A stretch of 50,673 nucleotides of DNA. Origin: Bacteroides sp. OF04-15BH. GTDB taxonomy: Bacteria > Bacteroidota > Bacteroidia > Bacteroidales > Bacteroidaceae. Of this stretch, positions 1 to 8,752 are shown piece after piece; position 1 is the first letter of the stretch; every line of letters starts with the position of its first letter. The stretch is taken from assembly GCF_003477995.1 (NCBI RefSeq), contig NZ_QUEM01000029.1:1-50673 (forward strand). The letters are read 5' to 3'. A model generated the notes under the pieces. That model was not told the DNA's origin. It searched no databases and saw nothing but the letters and a program-made list of their open reading frames with translations. The position numbers were made by a program, and so were the translations under genes.

Positions 1-298
1 AGCCAACAAAAAAAATGAATAAAAATTCAATTCTTTTTCAGCCGATACCGATATTCGGGCTGCAAACGGCATTTTTCAGAATAAAAGCCCGACCTGCAAA
101 CCTCCCCCAATTATGGGTTCTGATAACAGATTTGCGAGCTATAAAATTTCATCAGGATGATTTTTCAAGAACATCATAATGAAATAAAACAAACATCATA
201 ATAAAAAATCCGCGTCTTCAGCACAAAAAAAATGAAGGAACAGCCTTTCGAGATTCCTCCATCTGCTGAATGACCTTTATATCTTATATGAGAAGATA
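1..298. other. AT-rich intergenic region, no gene seen
   Basis: This stretch is A/T-rich and I see no credible coding sequence or RNA gene in it. It lies beyond the folE terminator, and any gene it belongs to would lie outside the left edge of the window. Confidence 0.5.
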
Positions 299-349
299 AA
301 AAAGAGCCGTATCATCACTCAAAAAATAGAGTTTGATACGACTCTTTTC
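299..349 (-). terminator. Rho-independent terminator after folE
   Basis: An inverted repeat pairs AAAAGAGCCGTATCA near 300-314 with TGATACGACTCTTTT at 334-348, with one mismatch. Read on the minus strand, the hairpin ends in a run of T just beyond the stem. It lies about 20 bases beyond the folE stop codon and closes the minus-strand operon. Confidence 0.8.
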
Positions 350-370
350 AATCGATACTTTATCCTTAGA

Positions 371-952
371 TTATTTATGATGAATCAGATTCAAAAACTC
401 TTCTCGTGTTTTTGCCTGTTGGAAAGCTCCCGTAAAATCACTTGTTGTCGTCACCGAGTTCTGTTTTTCAACGCCTCTCATCTGCATGCACATGTGCTGC
501 GCCTCGACCACAACCATCACTCCCAGCGGATTCAGTGCCTGCTGGATGCATTCCTTAATCTGCAAGGTCATGCGTTCCTGCACCTGAAGACGATGAGAGA
601 AGCAATCAACCACACGGGCAATCTTACTCAACCCGGTGATATAACCGTTCGGTATATAAGCCACATGCACCTTACCATAAAACGGCAACATGTGGTGCTC
701 ACAAAGAGAAAAGAAATCTATATCCTTAACAATAACCATCTGGTTATAGTTTTCCTTAAATTTAGCGGAATTCAAAATGGCAGCCGGATCCTCATGATAA
801 CCGCGGGTCAGAGTCAGCATCGCCTTGGCCACACGCTCCGGAGTCTTGATCAGTCCCTCACGCTCGGCATCCTCGCCCAACAAAGAAAGAATCCCCTTAT
901 AATGAGCCGCCAGCTCATTCTGTACATTCAAATCCACATTCTTCTTATCCAT
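371..952 (-). CDS. folE: GTP cyclohydrolase I
   Basis: This enzyme converts GTP to 7,8-dihydroneopterin triphosphate, the first step towards tetrahydrofolate (and often queuosine precursors), in the cytoplasm. The 193-residue protein has the usual length. The zinc ligands are visible as C84 and H87 in the motif CEHHMLPF and C155 in HMCMQMRGV, and the GLSKIARVV segment that follows is typical of the family. It is the last gene of a minus-strand run; the upstream SPOR gene ends one base before its start codon, so the two are surely cotranscribed. A terminator follows. I see nothing unusual in it. Confidence 0.97.
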   Translation of the reverse strand: MDKKNVDLNVQNELAAHYKGILSLLGEDAEREGLIKTPERVAKAMLTLTRGYHEDPAAILNSAKFKENYNQMVIVKDIDFFSLCEHHMLPFYGKVHVAYIPNGYITGLSKIARVVDCFSHRLQVQERMTLQIKECIQQALNPLGVMVVVEAQHMCMQMRGVEKQNSVTTTSDFTGAFQQAKTREEFLNLIHHK

Positions 953-953
953 A

Positions 954-1502
954 TCAATAAGCTACTTGAATTTTGCACTTTACAATCACAGCCTCACCAA
1001 AAGCTCCTGTACCTTTTAATTCGCTCAGAACACGGCTCGCCTCAGCATAGGAACGAAAATCGCCGATACGGCACGTCCATCGAGGGCTGTAAAAATGAGT
1101 ATAAACAGGAAGATCTGCAAAATACTTCTTCACCTGATTTCCCTTACGCATGGCCTGCTCGCGCGCAGTCCGCGAATTACCTCCGGAATAAACCTGAATA
1201 CGGTAGCCCACAGTAGTGTATTTGGAACGATAGGCCTTAGGAGTCGTGGTATCGCTCTTCACAATACTTGCACTGGAATCCGGATCGTTTTTCTTCAAAA
1301 CAGAAGACGTTTCTGTGCGGTCAATCTGTTTCTCCGCCTTCTTCTCGGGAGAACCGTTCACCAGGCGTTCTATGGATGAGTCCTGATGGATCACAACGCG
1401 CCCTTTACCCGCCTCCACCTGCTCCAGGCGCTCGGTAAACTTCTGGGCAGACAGCGGCAATGCCAGCATCACTCCTAACAATCCAATAAAAAGGTGCTTC
1501 AT
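954..1502 (-). CDS. SPOR-domain exported protein
   Basis: I chose the ATG at 1502 because it gives a clean signal peptide ([20 protein letters not shown]); the open frame extends 33 codons upstream but runs through a terminator-like hairpin and looks non-coding. The mature protein has a charged low-complexity linker and then a C-terminal region of about 75 residues ([20 protein letters not shown] to the end) that matches a SPOR domain. SPOR domains bind denuded septal peptidoglycan, so the protein probably acts in the periplasm at division or remodelling sites. It sits between tpiA and folE. This order resembles the BT_3928-BT_3931 neighbourhood of Bacteroides as I remember it, which suggests conserved synteny, not a shared function. 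Confidence 0.85.
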   Translation of the reverse strand: MKHLFIGLLGVMLALPLSAQKFTERLEQVEAGKGRVVIHQDSSIERLVNGSPEKKAEKQIDRTETSSVLKKNDPDSSASIVKSDTTTPKAYRSKYTTVGYRIQVYSGGNSRTAREQAMRKGNQVKKYFADLPVYTHFYSPRWTCRIGDFRSYAEASRVLSELKGTGAFGEAVIVKCKIQVAY

Positions 1503-1551
1503 ATAAAAAACATTAAAGAATTGAACAGGAAGGAACGGCCTTCCTAAAGAA

Positions 1552-1603
1552 AAATGCCATTCCGAAGGGCTGTCCCGACAGACGCCTGCTCGGAATGGCA
1601 TTT
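1552..1603 (-). terminator. Hairpin between tpiA and SPOR gene
   Basis: Perfect 14-base arms AAATGCCATTCCGA (1552-1565) and TCGGAATGGCATTT (1590-1603) enclose a smaller stem CTGTC/GACAG. On the minus strand the hairpin is followed by TTTTTCTTT, so it can act as a terminator for tpiA, possibly partial, which would lower expression of the SPOR gene and folE relative to tpiA. Confidence 0.7.
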
Positions 1604-1641
1604 CAACTTCATTAATTTCTTAATATCTACGTGCCTGAAAA

Positions 1642-2403
1642 TTATGCCTTCCATGCATCGATGATACCCTTGAAGTCAGCGCACTTCAAAGCAGCGCCAC
1701 CGATCAAGCCACCATCAACATTTGGTTTTGCGAAGATTTCCTTAGCATTTGAAGGCTTGCAGCTTCCACCGTATAGGATAGAAACATTCTCAGCAGCCTC
1801 AGCACCGAACTTGTCGGCGATAGTGCTACGGATGAATGCGTGCATCTCCTCAGCCTGCTCAGCAGTAGCAGTCTTACCAGTACCGATAGCCCAAACTGGC
1901 TCATAAGCCAAGATGATGTTTGAGAACTGCTCTGCAGTCAGATCGAACAATGATCCTTCCAACTGAGCCTTAACCACTTCGTTCTGCTTCTCAGCCTCAC
2001 GCTCTTCCAATACCTCACCGATGCAGAAGATTACCTTCAAACCGTTAGCCAAAGCCAAGTTAACCTTCTCCTTCAGGATCTCAGCAGTCTCACCGTAGTA
2101 AGCACGACGCTCTGAGTGACCCAGGATTACATACTGTGCACCAGTAGACTTAACCATAGCGGCAGAAACCTCACCGGTATATGCACCTGAAACCTTGTCA
2201 GCGCAGTTCTCAGCACCCAAACCGATCAGATTTGCATCCAACACGTTAGCTACAGAAGCCAAGTGAATGAACGGAGTGCAGATTACTACATCACAATTTG
2301 GTTTGTCAGCAGTCAAAGCTGCGTTCAACTCAGTTGCCAAAGCAACACCTTCCTGCAAGTTCAGGTTCATCTTCCAGTTACCTGCTACAATTTTCTTTCT
2401 CAT
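1642..2403 (-). CDS. tpiA: Triosephosphate isomerase
   Basis: This cytoplasmic glycolytic enzyme interconverts dihydroxyacetone phosphate and glyceraldehyde 3-phosphate. The 253-residue protein is full length. Catalytic residues are visible: K11 in GNWKMN, H96 in ILGHSERR and E168 in [11 protein letters not shown], with the mobile loop starting right after. The glycine-rich phosphate-binding segments near the C-terminus (ILYGGS and GLIGGAAL) are present. Its start overlaps the end of the upstream DoxX-like gene by 26 bases, implying translational coupling. A hairpin follows the stop and may separate it from the downstream genes. As a highly expressed gene it shows a more regular codon choice than its neighbours. 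Confidence 0.98.
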   Translation of the reverse strand: MRKKIVAGNWKMNLNLQEGVALATELNAALTADKPNCDVVICTPFIHLASVANVLDANLIGLGAENCADKVSGAYTGEVSAAMVKSTGAQYVILGHSERRAYYGETAEILKEKVNLALANGLKVIFCIGEVLEEREAEKQNEVVKAQLEGSLFDLTAEQFSNIILAYEPVWAIGTGKTATAEQAEEMHAFIRSTIADKFGAEAAENVSILYGGSCKPSNAKEIFAKPNVDGGLIGGAALKCADFKGIIDAWKA

Positions 2404-3727
2404 TTTCTTGTTGTTTTATTAGGTTTAAAACTCGTTTTTTATGTTTTGTTCTCTGATTCATTTTAAAGGCGATCCAAATGCGGTCGAGCAATGTGAGCAA
2501 CAGCAAAGGCACCACATACCAGAAAAGCACCTTCATCACACGGAACCAATTGGCTTCGGGCCTCAACGTTCCCACCGTTGTCTGCTCCAGCCTCCGGCCA
2601 GCAAACTCCGATTCATCCGGAAGGTTGTTCACACTCCACTTGTTGATCACGACACCTTGCTTCAGAAGCACCAGTCCCGGATTGGAACGGACAATCGTCT
2701 TCAGCGTTATCGCATCTGTCACACAAAACGGATATTCCGCACCTGTAAGGTCCTGCCAGCGTGTCACAAACTCCGGTCCCGAAGCCGTAAGACAGTAAAA
2801 GGAATATCCCTGCTCCCGACAGTAATCGAAAATCTCGTTTATCTGATCCATATTACTGTCATCGGCATGCTCCAAAAAAGGAGATACCAACAGAAAGGTG
2901 TAGGAAGTATCCCGAAGGATCTGCTCGGTAATATCTTCTCCGCTCTCATATTCGGTAATCGAGAAATCGTGCACCGGAGGTTCATATCCCGCCTTGGTCA
3001 TCACCGTGCGGCTGTCTACAAAAGTCCATGTGCTGTCGGGATAGTTCTGCTCTGTAAACTCCTTTCGTACTCCGTTCTTTTCAAGAATGAAAGTTGTTTC
3101 AAACTCCGGCTGCTCCGCATCTTCGGGAATACTCATCCCCTGCACCAAGTCGGCACCGATATGATACGGGCGGAAGTCAAGCACCGGCAAACGGTAGACA
3201 CACCATCCGGAGAATATCCAGATAAAGAAGATGGAATACATCGAAACCATCCACTGATTACGCTCAGAAATGAAACGGTTCAGCAAGCGGGGATAACGGC
3301 ATACACTCACTGCGGCCAACAGCAAAACCACGTTCTTGTAGAAAGTTTCCCAATTCGTCAGTTTAAATGCGTCGCCAAAGCAACCGCAGTCCGACACCGG
3401 ATTGGCCAAAGCCAGATAAAGCGTAAAAGGAGTCATCAGGGACATCAGGATCAGCAAAGCCCATGTCGTCGTCCTGCGCCGGATACCGAAAAACAGATAA
3501 ATACCCAGACAGAACTCCACGACAGCCAGCAAAATAGCTGCCGGCAGATAAAGATAACCGGATACCCAGTCTGCCAGATGAAAGGCTTCGGCATAATCTT
3601 CAAGCTTGTATTGCGTTCCTCGCGGGTCGACTGCTTTGACAAAGCCCGACATGATAAACGTACCGGACAAAATCAGACGACAAAGATTAACCCAGCCCCA
3701 TTTGATTTTTCGCTTTAACCTACTCAC
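2378..3727 (-). CDS. DoxX/BT_3928-like membrane protein with periplasmic domain
   Basis: The 449-residue protein has about five membrane segments in its first 180 residues (for example around 12-33, 53-78, 82-106, 128-143 and 160-180) and one more near residues 405-425. The motif DCGCFGD between the third and fourth segments is characteristic of DoxX/MauE-type proteins and could carry redox-active cysteines. Residues about 185-400 form a soluble domain; its middle part ([17 protein letters not shown] onward) resembles a thioredoxin-like fold but I see no CxxC in it. The family is known from Bacteroides as BT_3928-like; its biochemical role is unknown to me. It overlaps DUF1599 upstream by 8 bases and tpiA downstream by 26 bases. 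Confidence 0.82.
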   Translation of the reverse strand: MSRLKRKIKWGWVNLCRLILSGTFIMSGFVKAVDPRGTQYKLEDYAEAFHLADWVSGYLYLPAAILLAVVEFCLGIYLFFGIRRRTTTWALLILMSLMTPFTLYLALANPVSDCGCFGDAFKLTNWETFYKNVVLLLAAVSVCRYPRLLNRFISERNQWMVSMYSIFFIWIFSGWCVYRLPVLDFRPYHIGADLVQGMSIPEDAEQPEFETTFILEKNGVRKEFTEQNYPDSTWTFVDSRTVMTKAGYEPPVHDFSITEYESGEDITEQILRDTSYTFLLVSPFLEHADDSNMDQINEIFDYCREQGYSFYCLTASGPEFVTRWQDLTGAEYPFCVTDAITLKTIVRSNPGLVLLKQGVVINKWSVNNLPDESEFAGRRLEQTTVGTLRPEANWFRVMKVLFWYVVPLLLLTLLDRIWIAFKMNQRTKHKKRVLNLIKQQENEKENCSR

Positions 3728-4259
3728 CGAACTTTAATTTTATCAGTCCGAAAACCGAATAGTTGATCATGTCCATATAGTTTGCATCCACACCTTCAGA
3801 CACCAGCGTCTCTCCCTTCAGTTCTTCAATCTGCTTGGTCCGATAAATTTTCATCAGAATCAAATCGGTATAGGAAGATATACGCATGCTCCGCCATGCC
3901 TCATCATAATCATGGTTTTTCTTGAGCATCAGCTCCAAAGTGGTCTGCGCATACTTGTCATAATACTCCAGAGCCGCCTCAGCAGTCAGATCCTCCCGGT
4001 CGGCAAAACCGAGTTCCAGCTGAATCAGGCCAATGATGCCATAATTCACGATGGCCATAAATTCCGGATAAATACCTTCGCCCACCAAAGAAACACCTTT
4101 GACCTCGAGGCTGCGAATCCGATTGGCCTTGATAAAGATCTGGTCGGTTACAGAAACCGGGCGCATAATCCGCCACGCGGCTCCATAATCGTGCAATTTC
4201 TTGGCAAACAAATCCCGGCACTCGGCCATCACCTGTTCAAACTGCTGTTTGGTATCCAT
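3720..4259 (-). CDS. DUF1599 protein, internally duplicated
   Basis: The 179-residue protein consists of two similar halves. Residues about 12-85 contain KKLHDYGAAWRIMR and then an NYGIIGLIQLELGF segment; residues about 98-179 repeat this as KKNHDYDEAWRSMR and [14 protein letters not shown]. This is the pattern of the DUF1599 family, which is thought to be all-helical and possibly related to MazG-like nucleotide pyrophosphohydrolases; that function is inference only. It is the first gene of the minus-strand run with the DoxX-like gene and tpiA, and has a well-formed Bacteroides promoter directly upstream. Confidence 0.85.
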   Translation of the reverse strand: MDTKQQFEQVMAECRDLFAKKLHDYGAAWRIMRPVSVTDQIFIKANRIRSLEVKGVSLVGEGIYPEFMAIVNYGIIGLIQLELGFADREDLTAEAALEYYDKYAQTTLELMLKKNHDYDEAWRSMRISSYTDLILMKIYRTKQIEELKGETLVSEGVDANYMDMINYSVFGLIKLKFGE

Positions 4260-4290
4260 TCTCTGTGATTATTTTTACTTTTAATAGGTG

Positions 4291-4322
4291 CAAAGGTAGC
4301 ATTTTCTTACGAGAAGTACAAA
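4291..4322 (-). promoter_or_regulatory. Bacteroides-type promoter for DUF1599-tpiA operon
   Basis: On the minus strand the -33 element TTTG (4319-4322) is followed after exactly 20 bases by the -7 element TACCTTTG (4291-4298), matching the TTTG-N19/20-TAnnTTTG consensus. The start codon is about 30 bases further on. Confidence 0.7.
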
Positions 4323-4360
4323 AAAAAGAGTCTGCTATAACATCATAGCAAACTCTTTTT
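4323..4360 (-). terminator. Terminator after M23 peptidase gene
   Basis: Arms AAAAAGAGTCTGCTAT (4323-4338) and ATAGCAAACTCTTTTT (4345-4360) form a hairpin with a single mismatch and T-rich flanks, six bases after the M23 stop codon. It abuts the next promoter. Confidence 0.8.
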
Positions 4361-4365
4361 TATGA

Positions 4366-5304
4366 TTAAGAATATCTTAAAATCTGTCCTGGTCTCAAAG
4401 TTGCCTTACGACTCAAACCGTTCATCTTACACAACTTTTCGATGGTTGTTCCCAATTTCTTGGCAATCGTAGACAAATTCTCACCCGACTTCACCTTGTG
4501 GATTCGGATCGGATTCTCCTTCTTCGCTGGCTTTTTCTTTTCAGAAGCAGTTGCAGGAGTGATGCTGGCCAAATCAGCAGGAACGCGCTCATTTCCATTC
4601 AGCACATAACCTTTTCCGTTGGCGCGGAACAAATAATAGTCTCCTGTAACGTCCTGTTCTACAAAGTCAAACATTTCCGCCGGATTGATGGCCTGTCCCA
4701 GGAAACGGGTTTCAAAGTGCAGGTGCGAACCGGTTGAACGTCCGGTATTACCACCCAATCCGATTGGTTCACCGGCCTGTACTACCTGATCCTCTTTTAC
4801 GATCTGCTTGGACAAGTGGCCGTAAACGGTTTCCAGTCCATTCGGATGGCGAATCACTATATACTTTCCGTATCCGCCGCGCTCATAGGCTACGATGCGA
4901 ACCTTTCCGCTGAATGCGGCACGGATGGTATCTCCGATATACACTTTAATATCCAATCCCTTGTGCATGCGGCCGAATGTACGACGGTAGCCATAATTGG
5001 ATGTAACCAACCGACTTGGTGTCGGCATGCAGAAATGACGTAAGTCTATCTTGTACTCTTGCGGCATTTCTACATTATAACGGCTTACATAATTATTATG
5101 CCATCCCTGATACAAATCAAAAGCCGGATTCTGCAAATTGTCCGTATTGATCAGTTTCTGCAAAGCCACTGAGTCTACGGAACGCATTTTCTTGTCGATA
5201 GGAGCCTGACGGGCCAAAAGATCCTGTCCCTGCATCGGAATAGCGCTCAACATGGCTATTACGGCTATCGCCCCTGTCTTTAACTTCTTTAATTTAAAAA
5301 GCAT
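4366..5304 (-). CDS. M23 metallopeptidase with C-terminal LysM
   Basis: This is a periplasmic peptidoglycan endopeptidase or activator. A hydrophobic N-terminal segment (residues about 10-26) is a signal sequence. The LytM/M23 domain spans about 100-215, with zinc ligands H114 and D118 in RMHKGLDIK and the HxH motif H194-L-H196 in GSHLHFE. A LysM module occupies about 267-311 (VKSGENLSTIAKKLG). All zinc ligands are present, so it is probably catalytically active and not a degenerate EnvC/NlpD-type activator, although its substrate cannot be told. It is a monocistronic unit with its own promoter and terminator. The leader between promoter and start is unusually long, about 190 bases. Confidence 0.92.
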   Translation of the reverse strand: MLFKLKKLKTGAIAVIAMLSAIPMQGQDLLARQAPIDKKMRSVDSVALQKLINTDNLQNPAFDLYQGWHNNYVSRYNVEMPQEYKIDLRHFCMPTPSRLVTSNYGYRRTFGRMHKGLDIKVYIGDTIRAAFSGKVRIVAYERGGYGKYIVIRHPNGLETVYGHLSKQIVKEDQVVQAGEPIGLGGNTGRSTGSHLHFETRFLGQAINPAEMFDFVEQDVTGDYYLFRANGKGYVLNGNERVPADLASITPATASEKKKPAKKENPIRIHKVKSGENLSTIAKKLGTTIEKLCKMNGLSRKATLRPGQILRYS

Positions 5305-5643
5305 TCTTCTGTTCGTTTCTTCTAACTAATAGTTATTCGTTACACCATAAATGATTTCTACTCTCAGACGTTTCTCCTCAAAGTCCCTAAAGCAAGGAAA
5401 AACCAAAAACAGATTTTGTTCGGTTCCCGACACAAACACGGACTTTACAACAGCCGACCTCATGACACAAGCAGGAACATGAAACAAACATCCGGTTGCA
5501 AAAATAGCCTTTTTAGAAGAGACAACCAAATAGTATTAATGTTTTTTTACTTATATTAAGCCAGAAACCTTACGATTCCGACTTGACGACTCGCGCATAA
5601 CAATCTTATTTACAAGCTATAAAGAAATCGAAACAAGGTAGAA
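5305..5643. other. Intergenic region between M23 gene and recG
   Basis: This 339-base stretch contains the M23 promoter and its long untranslated leader. A 67-codon open frame on the minus strand (5326-5529) overlaps the promoter and has no recognisable features, so I do not call it. No terminator hairpin is obvious after recG. Confidence 0.5.
5499..5531 (-). promoter_or_regulatory. Bacteroides-type promoter for the M23 gene
   Basis: On the minus strand TTTG (5528-5531) lies about 20 bases before TATTTTTG (5499-5506). Transcription would begin near 5494, giving a leader of about 190 bases to the start codon at 5304. Confidence 0.6.
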
Positions 5644-7740
5644 TCAAGAAATTGCCGACCAATTTACCTGATTTTTTCTCAAATGCTCCAAACGGGCCCA
5701 AACCATTCGGTTCTCGGGACGGTTTTCATCCGGGTCATTATCCAACAATCCTTGCGCTTTCTGTCGGGCCAGCTCCAGAATCTGTCCGTCACGAGCCAGA
5801 TTTGCCAGTTTCAAATCAAAGGCAATACCGCTCTGCTGCGTTCCTTCCAAGTCGCCCGGTCCGCGCAGTTTCAAATCCTCTTCGGCTATTTCAAAGCCGT
5901 CGTTGGTTTCGGTCATGATCTGCATCCGTCGGCGTGTATCCTTGCTCAGTTCATATTTGGTAACCAGAATACAATAGGACTGCTCCGCGCCGCGCCCTAC
6001 CCGACCGCGAAGCTGATGCAATTGCGCCAGCCCAAAACGCTCGGCATTTTCAATGATCATCACCGAAGCATTGGGCACATTCACTCCCACCTCAATAACA
6101 GTAGTCGCCACCAGAATCTGCGTTTCACCGGAAATGAAACGTTGCATTTCTTCATCCTTCTCCTGCGCTTTCATCTTTCCGTGCACCTTGCTGATACGAT
6201 ATTCCGGAAAAACCTGCCGCAGATGTTCATATCCTTCTTCCAGATTCTTGATATCCAGTTTTTCGCTCTCCTGAATCAACGGATAAACCACATAGACCTG
6301 TCGTCCACGCTGTATCTCGCGCCGTACTCCCTGATAGAGACTCTCCCGCTGGTTCTCAAAACGATGTGTGGTCTGTATCGGCTTTCTGCCCGGAGGCAAC
6401 TCGTCAATAACCGACACTTCCAGATCACCATACAAAGTCATGGCCAGGGTGCGCGGAATAGGTGTAGCCGTCATCACCAGCACATGCGGCGGCCAGGTAT
6501 TCTTGCCCCATAAGCGGGCACGCTGAGCCACTCCAAAACGATGCTGCTCATCAATAACCACCATACCCAGATTCTGAAATACCACCGGATCCTCCAATAC
6601 GGCATGTGTCCCCACCAGAATCTGCACCGAGCCGTCACGCACTCCATCGAGTACCGCCTGACGGCGTTTCCCCTTGACCGAACCTTTCAGCAGTTCCACC
6701 GTAACAGGCATGTCGCCCAAAAACTTGCGGAACGTTTCCAGATGCTGCTCAGCCAAAATCTCCGTCGGAGCCATAATACACGCCTGAAATCCATTATCCA
6801 GCGCAATGAGCATACACATCAGAGCCACCAAAGTCTTTCCACTGCCCACATCGCCCTGAAGCAGGCGGTTCATCTGTCTTCCGCTTCCCATATCTGTACG
6901 GATTTCCTTGATTACCCGTTTTTGGGCATTTGTCAAAGCAAAAGGCAGATAGTCACTGTAGAACTGATGAAAATAATTGCCCACACGTGAGAATACAAAG
7001 CCCCGATAACGGCGGATACGATCACGCGTATAACGCAAGATATTCAGTTGCACATAAAAGAGTTCTTCAAACTTGAGTCGCAGTTGTGCCCGTCGCAATT
7101 CATCGGCCGTAGCCGGATAGTGAGCCTGACGCAAAGCCTGTCCCAACGGAATCAGATGCAACTCATCCAGCAGCCACTGCGGTAGAGTTTCGGGAATCGG
7201 GGCATCCAGTTTCTGGAATAAAGTGGAAGTAAAATGCTCTATCGTGCGGGAATTCATCCCGCTGCGCTTCATCTTCTCCGTAGTGTTATAATAAGGTTGC
7301 ATGCGCATGGAAGAAAGAGTAAGCTGCTCGGCCGGCTCTATATCGGGATGCGAGATATTGATGCGCCCGTTAAAGGCCGAAGGTCTTCCAAACACGATAT
7401 ACTCCTGATGCACCTTATAATGAGAAGCGATATACTTGATTCCCTGAAACCAGACCAAGTCCACCACTCCATAACCATCCGTAAAATGAGCCACCAAGCG
7501 GCGCTTTCGTCCTTCTCCCTCCGTTTCGTAACTGAGAATCTGACCTTTGATCTGCACATACGGCATATCGGCAGTAAGTTCCTTTATGGCATACAACCTA
7601 CTGCGATCAATGTGTTTATAAGGAAAATAATAGAGCAGATCGTTCAGCGTATAGATTTTCAACTCATCATTGAGCAGTCGGGCACGCTGCGGTCCCACTC
7701 CGGGCAAAAACTTTATATCCTGACGTTCCAGATCCAACAT
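5644..7740 (-). CDS. recG: ATP-dependent DNA helicase RecG
   Basis: RecG drives branch migration and reversal of stalled replication forks in the cytoplasm. The 698-residue protein is full length: an OB-fold wedge domain around residues 60-170, then the superfamily 2 helicase core with Walker A GDVGSGKT, motif II as DEQH in VVIDEQHRFGV, motif III as VMTATPIPRTLA, and motif VI QLRGRVGRG. The C-terminal TRG-type region (GDLEGTQQSG) is present. Its start lies three bases after the ispD stop, so ispD and recG form an operon. Confidence 0.97.
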   Translation of the reverse strand: MLDLERQDIKFLPGVGPQRARLLNDELKIYTLNDLLYYFPYKHIDRSRLYAIKELTADMPYVQIKGQILSYETEGEGRKRRLVAHFTDGYGVVDLVWFQGIKYIASHYKVHQEYIVFGRPSAFNGRINISHPDIEPAEQLTLSSMRMQPYYNTTEKMKRSGMNSRTIEHFTSTLFQKLDAPIPETLPQWLLDELHLIPLGQALRQAHYPATADELRRAQLRLKFEELFYVQLNILRYTRDRIRRYRGFVFSRVGNYFHQFYSDYLPFALTNAQKRVIKEIRTDMGSGRQMNRLLQGDVGSGKTLVALMCMLIALDNGFQACIMAPTEILAEQHLETFRKFLGDMPVTVELLKGSVKGKRRQAVLDGVRDGSVQILVGTHAVLEDPVVFQNLGMVVIDEQHRFGVAQRARLWGKNTWPPHVLVMTATPIPRTLAMTLYGDLEVSVIDELPPGRKPIQTTHRFENQRESLYQGVRREIQRGRQVYVVYPLIQESEKLDIKNLEEGYEHLRQVFPEYRISKVHGKMKAQEKDEEMQRFISGETQILVATTVIEVGVNVPNASVMIIENAERFGLAQLHQLRGRVGRGAEQSYCILVTKYELSKDTRRRMQIMTETNDGFEIAEEDLKLRGPGDLEGTQQSGIAFDLKLANLARDGQILELARQKAQGLLDNDPDENRPENRMVWARLEHLRKNQVNWSAIS

Positions 7741-7743
7741 GTT

Positions 7744-8421
7744 TTATTCTTTAAGAAGTGCTTCGGCAATTTTCAAATCAAAAGGAGTCGTGATCTTGAT
7801 ATTCTCACGATTACCCGGCACCAAAGCTACGGACACTCCGGAAGCCTCCACGACAGAAGCATCATCGGTAAACAGTTCAGTAAAATCCTGACTGTAAGCT
7901 TTCTTCAACACATCGGCCCGGAAAGTCTGCGGAGTCTGCACCAGTTTCAGGCGCGAACGGTCCACCGCCATACTACTGCCATCCGCAGACAACTGGCGCA
8001 CGGAATCCACCATATCCAGCACCGGTACAACCGCTCCCTGACGGGCAGCCTCATCAAAACAGGCCTGAATCACCTGCGATGATACAAACGGGCGCACTCC
8101 GTCGTGCACGGCAATCAGCACATCACTTCCTTCCTCGGGAACAGCCTGCAATCCATTCTGCACAGAATGGAAACGGGTGCGTCCACCGTCGGCCAGTATA
8201 TAGGGAATCCGGAAATCATATTGACGGCACAGTTCTTTCCAATAATCCTGCTGTACCTTCGGTAAAACCAATACGATGCCCGTTTCGGCATCAGTCTGAT
8301 AAAATGCCTCTACCGTACGCATCAATACAGGTTTTCCTCCAATCGGAAGAAACTGCTTGGGGATCTCTCCACCCATACGGAGACCTTTGCCTCCGGCCAC
8401 AATAATCACATATTTCTTCAT
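7744..8421 (-). CDS. ispD: 2-C-methyl-D-erythritol 4-phosphate cytidylyltransferase
   Basis: This enzyme transfers CMP from CTP to 2-C-methyl-D-erythritol 4-phosphate in the non-mevalonate isoprenoid pathway. The 225-residue protein begins with the nucleotide-binding loop [17 protein letters not shown], and has the [10 protein letters not shown] motif around residues 104-113 and the LVQTPQTFR segment that binds substrate. Length and motifs are normal. It is the first gene of the ispD-recG operon. A TAnnTTTG box lies just upstream. Confidence 0.96.
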   Translation of the reverse strand: MKKYVIIVAGGKGLRMGGEIPKQFLPIGGKPVLMRTVEAFYQTDAETGIVLVLPKVQQDYWKELCRQYDFRIPYILADGGRTRFHSVQNGLQAVPEEGSDVLIAVHDGVRPFVSSQVIQACFDEAARQGAVVPVLDMVDSVRQLSADGSSMAVDRSRLKLVQTPQTFRADVLKKAYSQDFTELFTDDASVVEASGVSVALVPGNRENIKITTPFDLKIAEALLKE

Positions 8422-8444
8422 TTTGTCCTTTCTTAAACGTATTA

Positions 8445-8452
8445 CAAACTTA
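8445..8452 (-). promoter_or_regulatory. -7 box for ispD-recG
   Basis: TAAGTTTG on the minus strand matches TAnnTTTG, 24 bases before the ispD start. I do not see a good TTTG -33 element at the expected distance. Confidence 0.4.
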
Positions 8453-8566
8453 CGAAATTTCTGCGAAGATTAATAATTCTTGATGCAAATCAACAGTTTA
8501 TTTTTTTGAATCAGAAAAATCACGAAAAAAAGAAGAATAAAATTTCTTTTTTTGAATAAGGAAAGG

Positions 8567-8574
8567 TACATTTG
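8567..8574 (+). promoter_or_regulatory. -7 box for GH97 gene
   Basis: TACATTTG matches the consensus, with a near-match -33 element TTTC at 8543-8546, 20 bases upstream. It implies a leader of about 170 bases before the start at 8753. The rest of the 8422-8752 intergenic region holds no gene that I can support. Confidence 0.5.
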
Positions 8575-8752
8575 CAAAACGTTCAGTCCAGAAAAACATG
8601 AAAACAAGGTGACATCATGCTTCAGAACAGCAAATGTCGAAACCTGTTCCAAAACGAACAATGAACTAAAACAAGAAGATTCTGAAATCCAATCCAACGG
8701 AATCACTTTCAAGGAAATCGAATTAATATATTGCAGCCAATTTATAATAACT

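Noticed and set aside
377..1216. 279-codon plus-strand open frame opposite folE and the SPOR gene
   Set aside because: It spans two real minus-strand genes and has no recognisable features.
2441..3718. 425-codon plus-strand open frame opposite the DoxX-like gene
   Set aside because: It is an antisense shadow, His/Gln/Arg-rich, with no domain or signal, and overlaps a gene with clear family features.
5326..5529. 67-codon minus-strand frame upstream of the M23 gene
   Set aside because: It contains the M23 promoter and has no family features; more likely untranslated leader.
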